Of a stretch of 64,000 bases of DNA, positions 9,220 to 17,709 are shown piece after piece. The first letter of the stretch is position 1, and each line of letters starts with the position of its first letter. This DNA comes from Nocardioides humilatus (lineage in GTDB: Bacteria > Actinomycetota > Actinomycetes > Propionibacteriales > Nocardioidaceae), in the NCBI RefSeq assembly GCF_008373755.1, contig NZ_VUJV01000003.1:496001-560000 (forward strand). Direction: 5' to 3'. The position numbers and the translations under genes are program-made. Under the pieces are notes generated by a model. It was given only the letters and a program-made list of their open reading frames with translations, ran no database searches and was not told the origin of the DNA.

Positions 9220-9552
9220 CTACAAGTACAGGCCAGCGGCCTCGTCGCCGAGGCGGCCCGCGGCGACGGCGTGCACGTCACGCTCGCGCATGACGACGTA
9301 GACCTCGCCCGAGACCTCGACCTCGGCCTTGTCCTCCGGGTCGTAGAGCACCTTGTCGCCGATCACGATCGAGCGGGCGTGCGGGCCGACCGCGACGACC
9401 TTCGACCAGGACAGCCGGCGCGCACCCATCGCGGCCGTAGCCGGGATGACGATCCCGCCCGAGGAGCGGCGCTCGCCCGCCTCGGTCTCCGACTCGCACA
9501 GGATGCGGTCGTGGAGCATCTTGATCGGGGTCTTGTCCGACCCCTTGGTCAT
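9220..9552 (-). CDS. GroES-like (cpn10) protein, unlinked to groEL
   Basis: A 110-residue cpn10-family protein. IKMLHDRILCESE resembles the first GroES strand, SSGGIVIPATA the mobile loop, and KVVAVGPHARSIVIGDKVLYDPEDKAEVEVSGEVYVVMRERDV the barrel. The C-terminus has an extra tail (GRLGDEAAGLYL). It overlaps the DUF3618 gene by 4 bases, so it is cotranslated with that gene and with the nickel transporter. It is unlikely to be the main GroES, which normally sits next to groEL1. It lacks the His-rich nickel-binding tail of Helicobacter HspA. Confidence 0.8.
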   Translation of the reverse strand: MTKGSDKTPIKMLHDRILCESETEAGERRSSGGIVIPATAAMGARRLSWSKVVAVGPHARSIVIGDKVLYDPEDKAEVEVSGEVYVVMRERDVHAVAAGRLGDEAAGLYL

Positions 9553-9794
9553 CGGACGATCTTGCGGATGACGACGAACAGCGCGACGACACCGACCGCG
9601 ATGCCCGCGGTCTTGGCGATGTTGTCGGTGCGCGGCTCGCCGGTCTCGGCGTCGATGTAGTGCGCCTTCACGGCGGCGAGCTCGCGGCTCACGATCGTCT
9701 TCGGGCTGGACCGGTAGAGCAGCTGGTCGATCGTGCCGGCGAGGCGCTCGCGGGCCTCTTCGATCTCGCGCTCGATGTCAGACGGGGTGCTCAC
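9549..9794 (-). CDS. DUF3618 small membrane protein
   Basis: An 81-residue protein. An N-terminal helix (SDIEREIEEARERLAGTIDQLLYRS) is the typical DUF3618 signature. A single C-terminal transmembrane helix (TAGIAVGVVALFVVIRKIV) follows. The start is GTG at 9794, overlapping the stop of the nickel transporter by 4 bases. Its own stop overlaps the GroES-like start by 4 bases, so the three genes look translationally coupled. DUF3618 has no known biochemical role. Confidence 0.8.
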   Translation of the reverse strand: MSTPSDIEREIEEARERLAGTIDQLLYRSSPKTIVSRELAAVKAHYIDAETGEPRTDNIAKTAGIAVGVVALFVVIRKIVR

Positions 9795-10909
9795 CCGGGC
9801 AGGCTATCAATGCCGGGAACGGCTGCCACGGCCCGCCGCCTGCCGAACACCTGGAAGGCGCCGATGCTCGCGACCCAGGCCAGGACGAAGACGCCGACGA
9901 GCACGAATCCGACGTAGTTGAGGTCGAGCTGAGCGGCCCAGCGCAGCGAGGACGGGTCGAACTCCTCGGCGATCAGCTGGAGCAGCACGATCGACCCGAT
10001 CGACAGTGCGATCGCCACGGAGAGAGCGGTCACGCTGAAGTTGTAGAAGAGCTTGCGCGCCGGGTCGAGCACCGCCCAGCGGTAGGCCCGGGTCATGAAC
10101 AGGCCGTCGATCGTGTCGAAGAGCGTCATGCCGGCCGTGAAGAGCACCGGGAGGACGAGCACGGCATACCAGGGCAATGCATAGGCGGCAGTGCCGCCGG
10201 CGAGCACCAGGAGCGCGACCTGGGTGGCGGTGTCGAACCCGAGGCCCATCAGCAGGCCCACCGGATAGAGGTGGATCGGCTTGGTGACCCGCGAGATCGC
10301 GCCCTTGAAGAGCCGGGCGAAGAAGCCCCGGTTGTGGAGGTGGTGGTGGAGCTTCTCCTCGTCGAAGGTCCCGGCCTTGAGGTGGCGGTAGACGTGGAGG
10401 ATGCCGACCAGGGCACTGATGTTCATCAGCCCGATCAGGATGAGGAACGTGCCGGCCGCGAGCGACCCGACCATGCCGAGCGACTGCTGCAGCGCCGAGC
10501 CGTCGTCCTGGACCGGGTCGGCGACGGCGCGCACCCCGATCGCGAGCAGGAGCGAGAGCCCGAAGACGACGCTGGAGTGGCCGAGTGCAAACCAGAAACC
10601 GGTGCCGAGCGAGCGGGTGCCCTCGCCGACGAGCTTGCGCGTCGTGTTGTCGATGATCGCGATGTGGTCGGCGTCGAACGCGTGACGGGCGCCGAGCAGG
10701 AACGCGGTGAGGCCCACGCCGACCCCGAACACCCGCGAGTCGCCGAGCTGGAGGTCCTGGGGTGCCACGACCAGCAGGAGCACGCCCCACCCGACGACGT
10801 TGAGACCGAGTACGGCGCCCAGCAGTCCCACCAGTGCCCGCCGGTCGCCCGCGTGGCCGCCGGGCGGTTGCACGGCCGTGGCGTCCGGGGTGATGTGATG
10901 GGAGAGCAC
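9791..10909 (-). CDS. NiCoT-family nickel/cobalt transporter
   Basis: A 372-residue inner-membrane permease of the NiCoT (HoxN/NixA/HupN) family with about eight transmembrane helices. The signature LGARHAFDADHIAIIDNTTRK carries the essential His and Asp metal ligands, and LGFDTATQVALL and GMTLFDTIDGLFM are the other conserved segments. It imports Ni(II) or Co(II) driven by the membrane potential. The GTG at 10909 has no visible ribosome binding site and lies 9 bases from a Nur-type box, so a leaderless transcript is likely. It is the first gene of a coupled operon with the DUF3618 and GroES-like genes. Confidence 0.9.
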   Translation of the reverse strand: MLSHHITPDATAVQPPGGHAGDRRALVGLLGAVLGLNVVGWGVLLLVVAPQDLQLGDSRVFGVGVGLTAFLLGARHAFDADHIAIIDNTTRKLVGEGTRSLGTGFWFALGHSSVVFGLSLLLAIGVRAVADPVQDDGSALQQSLGMVGSLAAGTFLILIGLMNISALVGILHVYRHLKAGTFDEEKLHHHLHNRGFFARLFKGAISRVTKPIHLYPVGLLMGLGFDTATQVALLVLAGGTAAYALPWYAVLVLPVLFTAGMTLFDTIDGLFMTRAYRWAVLDPARKLFYNFSVTALSVAIALSIGSIVLLQLIAEEFDPSSLRWAAQLDLNYVGFVLVGVFVLAWVASIGAFQVFGRRRAVAAVPGIDSLPG

Positions 10910-10918
10910 AAGAACAAC

Positions 10919-10941
10919 TTATTGCGAGTCACTTGCAATAA
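10919..10941. promoter_or_regulatory. Nur-type (Fur-family nickel regulator) box
   Basis: A 23-bp near-perfect palindrome centred on C10930, with arms TTATTGCGAGT and ACTTGCAATAA (one mismatch). The core TTGCGA-N5-TTGCAA fits the Streptomyces Nur box tTGCaa-N5-ttGCAA (established knowledge). It lies just upstream of the nickel transporter start and between two divergent genes. The natural reading is nickel-dependent repression of the transporter operon. Confidence 0.75.
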
Positions 10942-10971
10942 CAACTCGATCTCAAACCGAGGAGCACGCGC

Positions 10972-11454
10972 GTGCCTGACGCCACCCGACTCACTGCCGG
11001 CGATGCCGCCCCCGACTTCACCCTGGCGACCGACTCCGAGGGCGAGGTCAACCTCTACGAGCTCCTCGAGGACGGCAAGAAGGTCATCGTCTACTTCTAC
11101 CCCGCCGCGATGACGCCCGGCTGCACGAAGCAGGCCTGCGACTTCACCGACTCCCTCGACTCCCTCCAGGCGGCGGGCTTCACGGTGCTCGGCATCTCCA
11201 AGGACGCCCCGTCGAAGCTCGCGAAGTTCCGCGAGCGTGACGGGCTCACGATCACGCTGCTCTCCGACCCCGAGCTGGCCGTCCACGAGGCCTACGGGGC
11301 TTATGGGGAGAAGAAGCTGTACGGCAAACTCGTGCAGGGCGTGATCCGCTCGACGTTCGTCGTTGGTGCCGACGGCAAGATTGAGGTCGCGCAATACAAC
11401 GTGAAGGCGACCGGACACGTCGCCAAGCTGCGCAAGGACCTCGGGATCGCCTGA
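10972..11454 (+). CDS. bcp: Thioredoxin-dependent thiol peroxidase (Bcp/PrxQ)
   Basis: A 160-residue peroxiredoxin of the AhpC/TSA superfamily. The active-site motif YPAAMTPGCTKQACDF carries the peroxidatic Cys and, five residues later, the resolving Cys of the PrxQ type. It reduces peroxides in the cytosol using thioredoxin. The start is GTG at 10972 with GAGGAG seven bases upstream. It is transcribed divergently from the nickel transporter across the Nur-type box, which raises the possibility of nickel control. Length is normal for the family. Confidence 0.9.
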   Translation: MPDATRLTAGDAAPDFTLATDSEGEVNLYELLEDGKKVIVYFYPAAMTPGCTKQACDFTDSLDSLQAAGFTVLGISKDAPSKLAKFRERDGLTITLLSDPELAVHEAYGAYGEKKLYGKLVQGVIRSTFVVGADGKIEVAQYNVKATGHVAKLRKDLGIA

Positions 11455-11490
11455 CGGCGCGCGATCGACGAGCAGGACGAAGGGACACGG

Positions 11491-12768
11491 ATGGAGCTGC
11501 ACGAGAGTCTCGCCGAGCTGGCGCGGGACCACGGTGAGTCGCTCTTCTCGGACGCCGACGCCTTCCGCGGAGCGCTCGACGACTACCTCGACGAGGGCAG
11601 TGCGTCGACCGGCACCATCAACCTGCTGACCGACGCCGTGCGGCTCGGGGCGCTGCAGGGCATGCTCACGATGCTCGACAGCGGCGCGAGTGTCGACGAT
11701 GCCGTCGAGTCCGCCGGGCAGCGCCTCTCCCGCGACCGCGGTAGCGCCGACATCGCCGGCTCCCAATGGGCCTGCGCCGTGCTGGGCTACGCCCTCGGCA
11801 AGGTCCCGGTCAGCCTCGCCACGCGACTGCGTCCCGACGCCTACACCCGCGAACCACCCCGCAGCACGGCCCCGCGCCCCGCCTACGACGACGACGACGC
11901 CACGAGCATCGCGCCACCGGGCCAGACCCTGCCCCCGGCCCACCCGCCGGCCCAGCAGTCAGCTCAGCAGTCGCCCGCCCAGCAGTGGCCGGCCCCCAGC
12001 CAGCCTGCCGCCAGCTACCAGGCTCCACTGGCGCCGTCCCTCCAGCCGCAGTCGGGGTCCTACGGCACCCCACCCGGCGGCACCGGCCCCTTCGCTTACA
12101 CAGCGACCCCCGGCTACGGCACTCCTGCCCCGAAGAAGGCCGGCTCCGGCCTGATCATCGGCGCGATCGTGGCGATCATCTTGTTCGGTGTCGTCGCGAT
12201 CGTCGGGATCATCGCGCTGTCCGGTGGCGGCGACGACGATCCGTCGTCCGACGACACGACCACAGCGACCGACGGCGGCTCGAGCGACACCACCACGCCC
12301 ACCATCGACCCGGCGCTCACCCTCGACGGCGACGGCTACACCTACCAGTTCCCCAACAGCGACTGGCGCGACATCACCGCCGACACCCAGGACACCACCG
12401 GCACGATCGACTCGATCGCCGCGCCGGGTTCCTCGATCAGCAACGCACGCGGCAACGTCCTCGTCGAGGAGTCCTCCGCCTACGGCCAGACCGACGTCAA
12501 CGAGCTCACCAGTGAGTGGAAGACCGTCCTCACCGGATCCACCAACGCCACGCCGACCGACATCGGCAGCATGGACATCGACGGCAAGCCCGCAGTCGGC
12601 GTCGAGCTCAAGTGGACCAACGACAACAACTTCGACGTCCACCAGGTCGCCTACCTCGTCGTCTCGGGCGACAACCAGTACTCCATCACCGCGAGCTTCC
12701 GCCAGGGCGACGACGGGTTCAAGGACGTCTTCTACGACATCCTGGACACGTGGCACTGGGACGAGTGA
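11491..12768 (+). CDS. Single-pass membrane protein with extracytoplasmic domain, unknown function
   Basis: A 425-residue protein. Residues 1-115 are a helical cytosolic domain. A Pro/Gln-rich linker follows to about 210, then a strong transmembrane helix (GLIIGAIVAIILFGVVAIVGIIAL), an Asp/Thr-rich spacer (about 245-270) and a C-terminal alpha/beta domain of about 150 residues outside the cell. The layout resembles actinobacterial sensor or anchor proteins with a PsbP-like or LpqN-like outer domain, but no family is recognised. It begins 36 bases after bcp on the same strand. Confidence 0.65.
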   Translation: MELHESLAELARDHGESLFSDADAFRGALDDYLDEGSASTGTINLLTDAVRLGALQGMLTMLDSGASVDDAVESAGQRLSRDRGSADIAGSQWACAVLGYALGKVPVSLATRLRPDAYTREPPRSTAPRPAYDDDDATSIAPPGQTLPPAHPPAQQSAQQSPAQQWPAPSQPAASYQAPLAPSLQPQSGSYGTPPGGTGPFAYTATPGYGTPAPKKAGSGLIIGAIVAIILFGVVAIVGIIALSGGGDDDPSSDDTTTATDGGSSDTTTPTIDPALTLDGDGYTYQFPNSDWRDITADTQDTTGTIDSIAAPGSSISNARGNVLVEESSAYGQTDVNELTSEWKTVLTGSTNATPTDIGSMDIDGKPAVGVELKWTNDNNFDVHQVAYLVVSGDNQYSITASFRQGDDGFKDVFYDILDTWHWDE

Positions 12769-12799
12769 CACACCGTCCTGGGATGATGGGCCTGCTCTA

Positions 12800-12883
12800 G
12801 CCGGAGTGGTGGAATGGCAGACACGCAGGTCTTAGGAACCTGTGCCCCAGGGCGTGCGGGTTCGACTCCCGCCTCCGGCACCA
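12800..12883 (+). tRNA. tRNA-Leu (anticodon TAG)
   Basis: The acceptor stem GCCGGAG (12800-12806) pairs with CTCCGGC (12873-12879). The anticodon loop CTTAGGA at 12831-12837 places TAG at 12833-12835, reading CUA codons. A long variable arm (around GCCCCAGGGCGT) is typical of leucine tRNA, and the T arm holds GGTTCGACTCC. Discriminator A is 12880 and CCA is encoded at 12881-12883. Confidence 0.95.
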
Positions 12884-12890
12884 GTAACAG

Positions 12891-13493
12891 TCAGCGCAGC
12901 AGGTCGGCGACGACCGGGGCGATCTCGCGCAGCGCCTTGCCGCGGTGGGAGATCTCGTCCTTCACGTCGGCCGTGAGTTCGGCCGTGGTCACCCCGGGCC
13001 GGTCGTCGGCCTCGAAGAGCACGTCGTAGCCGAAGCCGCCGCTCCCCCGCACCTCGCGGATGATCCGGCCGTCCATGCGGCCGTTGACCACCCGCGTCGT
13101 CCCGTCGGGGAGCACGAGGGCGACAGCACAGGTGAAGTACGCCGCACGACGCTCGTCGGGCACGTCGGCCAGCTGCGCGAGCAGCAGCTCGTTGTTGCGG
13201 TCATCAGACTTCGGAGGACCGCTCCAGCGGGCTGAGAGCACGCCGGGCATCCCGTTGAGGGCGTCGACGCAGAGGCCCGAGTCGTCGGCGAGCGTCGGCA
13301 GGCCGGTGACCTCGACGCCGGCACGGGCCTTGAGGAGCGCGTTGCCCTCGAAGGTCGGCTGGTCCTCGACCGGCTCGTCGTAGGCCTCGACGTCGTCGAG
13401 CCCGACGACCTCCACGGTCGTCATGTGCTCGGCGAGGATGCGCCGCATCTCCGCGAGCTTCTTAGCGTTGCGCGACGCGACGAGCACCCTCAC
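12891..13493 (-). CDS. rdgB: dITP/XTP pyrophosphatase (RdgB/HAM1)
   Basis: A 200-residue non-canonical purine NTP pyrophosphatase that hydrolyses dITP, XTP and ITP to monophosphates, keeping deaminated bases out of DNA and RNA. The N-terminal [18 protein letters not shown] is the substrate-binding signature. [36 protein letters not shown] and [11 protein letters not shown]-like segments are all in the expected order. The start overlaps the rph stop by 4 bases, as in other actinobacteria where the two genes pair. Confidence 0.92.
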   Translation of the reverse strand: MRVLVASRNAKKLAEMRRILAEHMTTVEVVGLDDVEAYDEPVEDQPTFEGNALLKARAGVEVTGLPTLADDSGLCVDALNGMPGVLSARWSGPPKSDDRNNELLLAQLADVPDERRAAYFTCAVALVLPDGTTRVVNGRMDGRIIREVRGSGGFGYDVLFEADDRPGVTTAELTADVKDEISHRGKALREIAPVVADLLR

Positions 13494-14197
13494 GAGCCGA
13501 GGGCCTCCAGCTGAAGGCGCGTCAGGTCGGCGCAGCCCTTCTCAGCCAGACCGAGGAGCGCGTCGAGCTCGGCGCGCGAGAACGCTGCCCCCTCGGCGGT
13601 GCCCTGGACCTCGACGAAGGAGCCGGTGCCGGTCATGACGACGTTCATGTCGGTCTCGGCGCGGACGTCCTCGACGTAGGGCAGGTCGAGGCGCGGGACG
13701 CCGTCGATGATGCCGACGCTGATCGCGGCGACCGAGCCGGTGAGCGCGTTGCTGACGCCGAGGTGGGCGCAGGCGTCGGCGAGGGCGATGTAGGCGCCAG
13801 TGATCGCGGCGGTGCGGGTGCCGCCGTCGGCCTGGAGCACGTCGCAGTCGAGCTGGATCGTGTTCTCTCCGAGCGCCTTGTAGTCGATCACGGCACGCAG
13901 CGAGCGGCCGATCAACCGGCTGATCTCGTGGGTGCGGCCGCCGATGCGGCCCTTGACGGACTCGCGGTCCGACCGGGTGTTGGTCGAGGCCGGGAGCATC
14001 GCGTATTCAGCCGTCACCCAGCCCAGCCCGCTGCCCTTGCGCCACCGCGGCACACCCTCGGAGGCCGACGCCGCGCACAGCACGCGGGTCTTGCCGAACT
14101 CGATCAGCACCGACCCCGCCGGGTGGTCGAGCCAGTTGCGGGTGATCTTGATGGGGCGCAGCTCGTCGTCGGCGCGACCGTCCTCACGGGTGCTCAT
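13490..14197 (-). CDS. rph: Ribonuclease PH
   Basis: A 235-residue phosphorolytic 3'-5' exoribonuclease that trims tRNA precursors. The opening [28 protein letters not shown], the segment [23 protein letters not shown] and the phosphate-site region [22 protein letters not shown] are classic RNase PH signatures. Length is standard. It is coupled to rdgB downstream and lies 30 bases after the ABC permease gene on the same strand. Confidence 0.95.
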   Translation of the reverse strand: MSTREDGRADDELRPIKITRNWLDHPAGSVLIEFGKTRVLCAASASEGVPRWRKGSGLGWVTAEYAMLPASTNTRSDRESVKGRIGGRTHEISRLIGRSLRAVIDYKALGENTIQLDCDVLQADGGTRTAAITGAYIALADACAHLGVSNALTGSVAAISVGIIDGVPRLDLPYVEDVRAETDMNVVMTGTGSFVEVQGTAEGAAFSRAELDALLGLAEKGCADLTRLQLEALGS

Positions 14198-14227
14198 GAG
14201 CGACGAGCCTAGTCAGCCGCTCCCCCG

Positions 14228-15034
14228 CTACTTCACCTCGGCCCGCAGGATCCGCCCCATGCCGAGTGCCAGCGGCAGCCCGATCCACAGCGCGAGGCTC
14301 ACCACCAGGTGGGCCCAGTCGTCGGCCGCACTCGGCAGACCGTCGGCGAGGGTCAGCACGTTGATCTGCAGGGTGATCCAGGGCAGCAGGTCCTCGAACG
14401 GCGGGATGAGCGCCGCGATCGCGGCGAAGATGCCGATGGAGGCGTACCAGGTGATCAGGAACAGCACGATCGCCGCCGGCGTGTTGAGCAGCAAGCAGGC
14501 GACCGCGAAGCCGAAGACGGTCGTCGTGAGGATCGTCAGCGGCGCGCCGGCGAAGACGAAGGTGGTGTCCACCGACCACTCGGTGAGGTCGGGCTTCAAT
14601 ACGTCGGCGACCAGGGTGCAGGCGGCCGCGACGACGAGCATCAGCACGACGACCGCGATCGCGAGCAGCACGGCGACCGCGAGCTTGGCGAGGATGACGC
14701 GCACCCGGCGGGGCTCGATCGCGAAGGTGACCACGGCGGTGCGCTGGGTCCACTCGGTCGTCACGAGCAGGATCGGCAGCATCGGGACCAGTACGAGCGA
14801 GACCAGCCACACGTTGCCGGTGAAGTCGGTGAACGTCGTGAAGTAGTCCTGGGCGAGGAACGCGAAGAGCTGCACGACCTGAAGCAGCGTGATGAGCAGG
14901 CCGATCGTGAAGAGCAGCCAGAAGCCCGCACGCGTGTTGTAGGACTTGCGGAACTCGACGAGCACCAGTCGCCAGAACGGGATGGGCGCGGTCGCGGCGA
15001 CGTTGAGCATCGGGGCGGGGGTCGCGGTGGTCAC
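14228..15034 (-). CDS. ABC-2-type transporter permease
   Basis: A 268-residue integral membrane protein with about six predicted helices. FWLLFTIGLLITLLQVVQLFAFLA, VWLVSLVLVPMLPILLV, LAVAVLLAIAVVVLMLVVAAACTLV and ITLQINVL-type segments are hydrophobic. WTQRTAVVTFAIEPRRVRVILAKL is the usual cytosolic loop of ABC-2 exporters. It overlaps the ATPase gene by 4 bases and forms an exporter with it. The cargo is unknown. The pair is inserted between murI/Rv1339-like and rph, which are usually adjacent. Confidence 0.85.
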   Translation of the reverse strand: MTTATPAPMLNVAATAPIPFWRLVLVEFRKSYNTRAGFWLLFTIGLLITLLQVVQLFAFLAQDYFTTFTDFTGNVWLVSLVLVPMLPILLVTTEWTQRTAVVTFAIEPRRVRVILAKLAVAVLLAIAVVVLMLVVAAACTLVADVLKPDLTEWSVDTTFVFAGAPLTILTTTVFGFAVACLLLNTPAAIVLFLITWYASIGIFAAIAALIPPFEDLLPWITLQINVLTLADGLPSAADDWAHLVVSLALWIGLPLALGMGRILRAEVK

Positions 15035-15936
15035 TGGTGGACTCCTTCACGTGCCGTGGCTGAGGTGAGCTCGAGGAAGAGGTCCTCGAGGCCGACCCCA
15101 CCGGAGCGCAGATCGGTGAGTACGACGCCGGCGGCGAGCGCAGCGCGGCCGACCTCCTCGGTGGCGACGTTGACCCGCAGCCCTTCGCCCATCGCCTCGA
15201 CGGCGTGTCCGCGCTGCTGCAGCGCGGCCGCGAGGCCGGCGTTGTCGAGCGAGGTCACCAGCGACGTGGCGGCACCCTGTGCCCCGGCCAGCAAGCTCTT
15301 CTTGTCACCCTGGGCGACGATCCGACCCTGGCCGATGAGGATCATCTCGTCGGCGATCAGCTCGACCTCGTTGAGCAGGTGGCTGGAGAGCAGGACGGTG
15401 CCGCCGCGGTCGGCGTACCCCTTCAGCAACCCGCGCATCCACCGGATGCCCGCCGGGTCGAGTCCGTTGGCCGGTTCGTCGAGGATCAGCACCGACGGGT
15501 CGCCGAGCAGCGCGTGCGCGATGCCGAGCCGCTGCTTCATGCCGAGCGAGTAGTTGCGCAGCCGGCGCTTCGACTCGTCCTCGGTGAGTCCGACCAGGGC
15601 GAGCATCTCCTCGACGCGACGCGACGGGAGGCCCATCGCCAGCGCGCCGAGCGCGAGGATCTCGCGACCGGTGCGTCCACCGTGCTGCGCCGACGCGTCG
15701 AGCAGTACGCCGACGTGGCGGCCGGGGTTGGGGATCGACGCGTAGTCCAGGCCCCCGATCGTGACCCGACCGCTGGTCGCGGGCGTCAGGCCGACCATCA
15801 CGCGCATGGTGGTGGTCTTCCCCGCGCCGTTGGGACCGAGGAATCCGGTCACCGTGCCCGGCTGACAGGCGAAGCTGACATCGTCCACGGCGCGGAACTG
15901 GCCGTAGGTCTTGGTGAGGTGATCAACCGAGATCAT
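15031..15936 (-). CDS. ABC transporter ATP-binding protein
   Basis: A 301-residue ATPase of the drug/lipid-exporter (CcmA/DrrA) group. Walker A GPNGAGKT, the signature NYSLGMKQRL (variant of LSGGQ), Walker B VLILDEPANGLD and the H-loop SSH are all present. The C-terminal 80 residues form the regulatory tail found in DrrA-type ATPases. The ATG at 15936 (MISVDHLTKTYG) is preferred over a start ten codons upstream, because the ABC domain normally begins there. It works with the overlapping permease gene. Confidence 0.9.
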   Translation of the reverse strand: MISVDHLTKTYGQFRAVDDVSFACQPGTVTGFLGPNGAGKTTTMRVMVGLTPATSGRVTIGGLDYASIPNPGRHVGVLLDASAQHGGRTGREILALGALAMGLPSRRVEEMLALVGLTEDESKRRLRNYSLGMKQRLGIAHALLGDPSVLILDEPANGLDPAGIRWMRGLLKGYADRGGTVLLSSHLLNEVELIADEMILIGQGRIVAQGDKKSLLAGAQGAATSLVTSLDNAGLAAALQQRGHAVEAMGEGLRVNVATEEVGRAALAAGVVLTDLRSGGVGLEDLFLELTSATAREGVHQ

Positions 15937-16006
15937 GGCGACAGCCTGCCCGATCAGGTGAAACAACCGGCGCAGGTGGTGCCTTCACTCTGCGATCAGC
16001 CGCGGA

Positions 16007-16804
16007 TCAGATGGCGTAGACAGCGCCCTGGACAGCGAGCTCGGTCGGGCCGTCGAAGGTGCCGAGCGACTCCGTCAACATCCGCTGCGCGTCGTGCCAC
16101 GGCGGGATGTGGGTGATCACCAGCCGCTTCACCCGGCTCTTGGCGGCGGCCTCGCCGCACTCGGCGCCGGTCAGGTGGAGGCTCGGCGGGTTGTCGTCGC
16201 CGTCGCGGAAGGACGCCTCACAGAGGAACAGGTCGGCCTCGTGGGCGATGTCGAGCAGTGCCGGCGTCACGCCGGTGTCGCCGCTGTAGGCAAGAGTTCG
16301 ACGACCGTGCTCGTCGGTATCGGCCGAGATCCGCATCCCGTAGGCCTCGACCGGGTGGTCGACCGAGTAGGGCTCGATCTCGAAGGGGCCCACCACGAAC
16401 GGCGCGTCGAAGACGTGGAACTCGAACTCCTCGCGCATCCCGGTGTTGATCGGGAGGTCGTAGGCGTGGGCGAGCCGGACGTCGGTGTTGCTCGGACCCC
16501 ATACGGGGATCTGCGGCTGGGTGCCGTGCGGGTGATATTTCCGCAGCACGTAGTAGCTGGTCATGTCGACGCAGTGGTCCGCGTGGAGGTGGCTCAGCAA
16601 GACGGCGTCGACCTCGAGCGGATCGACGTAGCGCTGCAAGGCCCCGAGAGCACCGTTGCCGAGGTCGACGACCAGGCTCCAGGTGCGCCCAGCGTGCTCG
16701 GCCTGCACCAGGTAGCAGCTCGCGGGTGAGTCCGGCCCCGGGTAAGAACCCGAGCACCCGACCACCGTCATCCGGAACGACGTCGTCCCCATCTTGGGAA
16801 TCAT
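16007..16804 (-). CDS. MBL-fold phosphodiesterase (Rv1339-like)
   Basis: A 265-residue metallo-beta-lactamase-fold hydrolase with HLHADH at residues 72-77, SVDHP, SGDTG and a late THIPPW motif. [16 protein letters not shown] and FLCEAS closely match what I know of mycobacterial Rv1339, reported as an atypical class II cAMP phosphodiesterase. Rv1339 also lies between murI and rphA. It may start at the inner ATG, codon 5. It overlaps murI by 4 bases. Substrate assignment is by homology and not shown here. Confidence 0.85.
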   Translation of the reverse strand: MIPKMGTTSFRMTVVGCSGSYPGPDSPASCYLVQAEHAGRTWSLVVDLGNGALGALQRYVDPLEVDAVLLSHLHADHCVDMTSYYVLRKYHPHGTQPQIPVWGPSNTDVRLAHAYDLPINTGMREEFEFHVFDAPFVVGPFEIEPYSVDHPVEAYGMRISADTDEHGRRTLAYSGDTGVTPALLDIAHEADLFLCEASFRDGDDNPPSLHLTGAECGEAAAKSRVKRLVITHIPPWHDAQRMLTESLGTFDGPTELAVQGAVYAI

Positions 16805-17631
16805 GCCAGCCCTCCGACGAACTGGTCAGCATCTGCGAGCTCCGGACCGAGAAATCGTCGCCCAATCGTTTCAAACTCAGCGGGCGACCCGGTCGTGACG
16901 AAGGAGTACGACGGCACCCCGCTCGCCCGCATCAGACCCGTGTCGGCAAGCATCCGGTAGACGTCCTTGGCGCACTCCTCGGCACTGCTCACGAGGTTGA
17001 CGTTGTCGCCCATGACGTAGGAGATGACACCCGTGAGCAGCGGGTAGTGGGTGCAGCCCAGGATCAGCGTGTCGACGCCGATCTCGGACAGCGGATCGAG
17101 GTACTCGTGTGCGACCGCGAGCAGCTCGTCGCCCCCCGTGATGCCGGCCTCGACGAAGTCGACGAACCGCGGACACGCCTGGGTGGAGAGCTGGATGTGC
17201 GGCGCGACGTGGAGCGCGTCGTCGTAGGCCTTCGACTCCGCGGTCGAGCGCGTGCAGATGACGCCGATGCGCCCGTTCTTGGTCGCGGCCACCGCCCGGC
17301 GCGCCGCGGGCAGGATCACCTCGACCACCGGGACGTCGTACCTCTCCCGCGCGTCGCGCAGCATCGCGGCACTCGCGGAGTTGCAGGCGATGACCAGGGC
17401 CTTCACGCCCTGGTCGACGAGGTGGTCGAGGCACTCGAGGGCATACTCGCGGACCTCGCCGATCGGCTTCGGACCGTAGGGCTGGCGCGCCGTGTCGCCG
17501 ACGTAGAGCAACGACTCGTGCGGCAGTTGGTCGATCACCGACCGAGCCACGGTGAGGCCGCCGAAACCCGAGTCGAAGATGCCGATCGGCGCGTCCAGCT
17601 CCTCAGGGTCGCGGGTGGTCAGCGGTGGCAC
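16801..17631 (-). CDS. murI: Glutamate racemase
   Basis: A 276-residue cofactor-independent racemase making D-glutamate for peptidoglycan. [13 protein letters not shown] is the N-terminal glutamate-binding motif. VIACNSAS holds the first catalytic Cys and LGCTHYP the second. QPYG and TTG are further family marks. The length is typical. It is the first gene of the minus-strand run murI, phosphodiesterase, ABC pair, rph, rdgB, and is divergent from the phosphatase-superfamily gene at 17710. Confidence 0.95.
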   Translation of the reverse strand: MPPLTTRDPEELDAPIGIFDSGFGGLTVARSVIDQLPHESLLYVGDTARQPYGPKPIGEVREYALECLDHLVDQGVKALVIACNSASAAMLRDARERYDVPVVEVILPAARRAVAATKNGRIGVICTRSTAESKAYDDALHVAPHIQLSTQACPRFVDFVEAGITGGDELLAVAHEYLDPLSEIGVDTLILGCTHYPLLTGVISYVMGDNVNLVSSAEECAKDVYRMLADTGLMRASGVPSYSFVTTGSPAEFETIGRRFLGPELADADQFVGGLA

Positions 17632-17709
17632 GCACGCAGCCTATTGGTTCGTCCGCGTTTCGCCTCCGAATGGCGACGGAGGTCACCCCGCGCCTGTAGC
17701 GTGCCCGCC

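Noticed and set aside
9167-10971. Cobalamin or NiCo riboswitch before the nickel transporter
   Set aside because: The 5' region between the start and the divergent gene is only 62 bases and is filled by the Nur box, too short for such a riboswitch.
10435-11943. A 502-codon minus-strand frame
   Set aside because: It crosses the Nur box and is antisense to bcp. Both neighbours have conserved motifs in their own frames.
16726-17709. Upstream extension of the phosphodiesterase frame
   Set aside because: It is antisense to murI. The signal peptide starts only at 17710.
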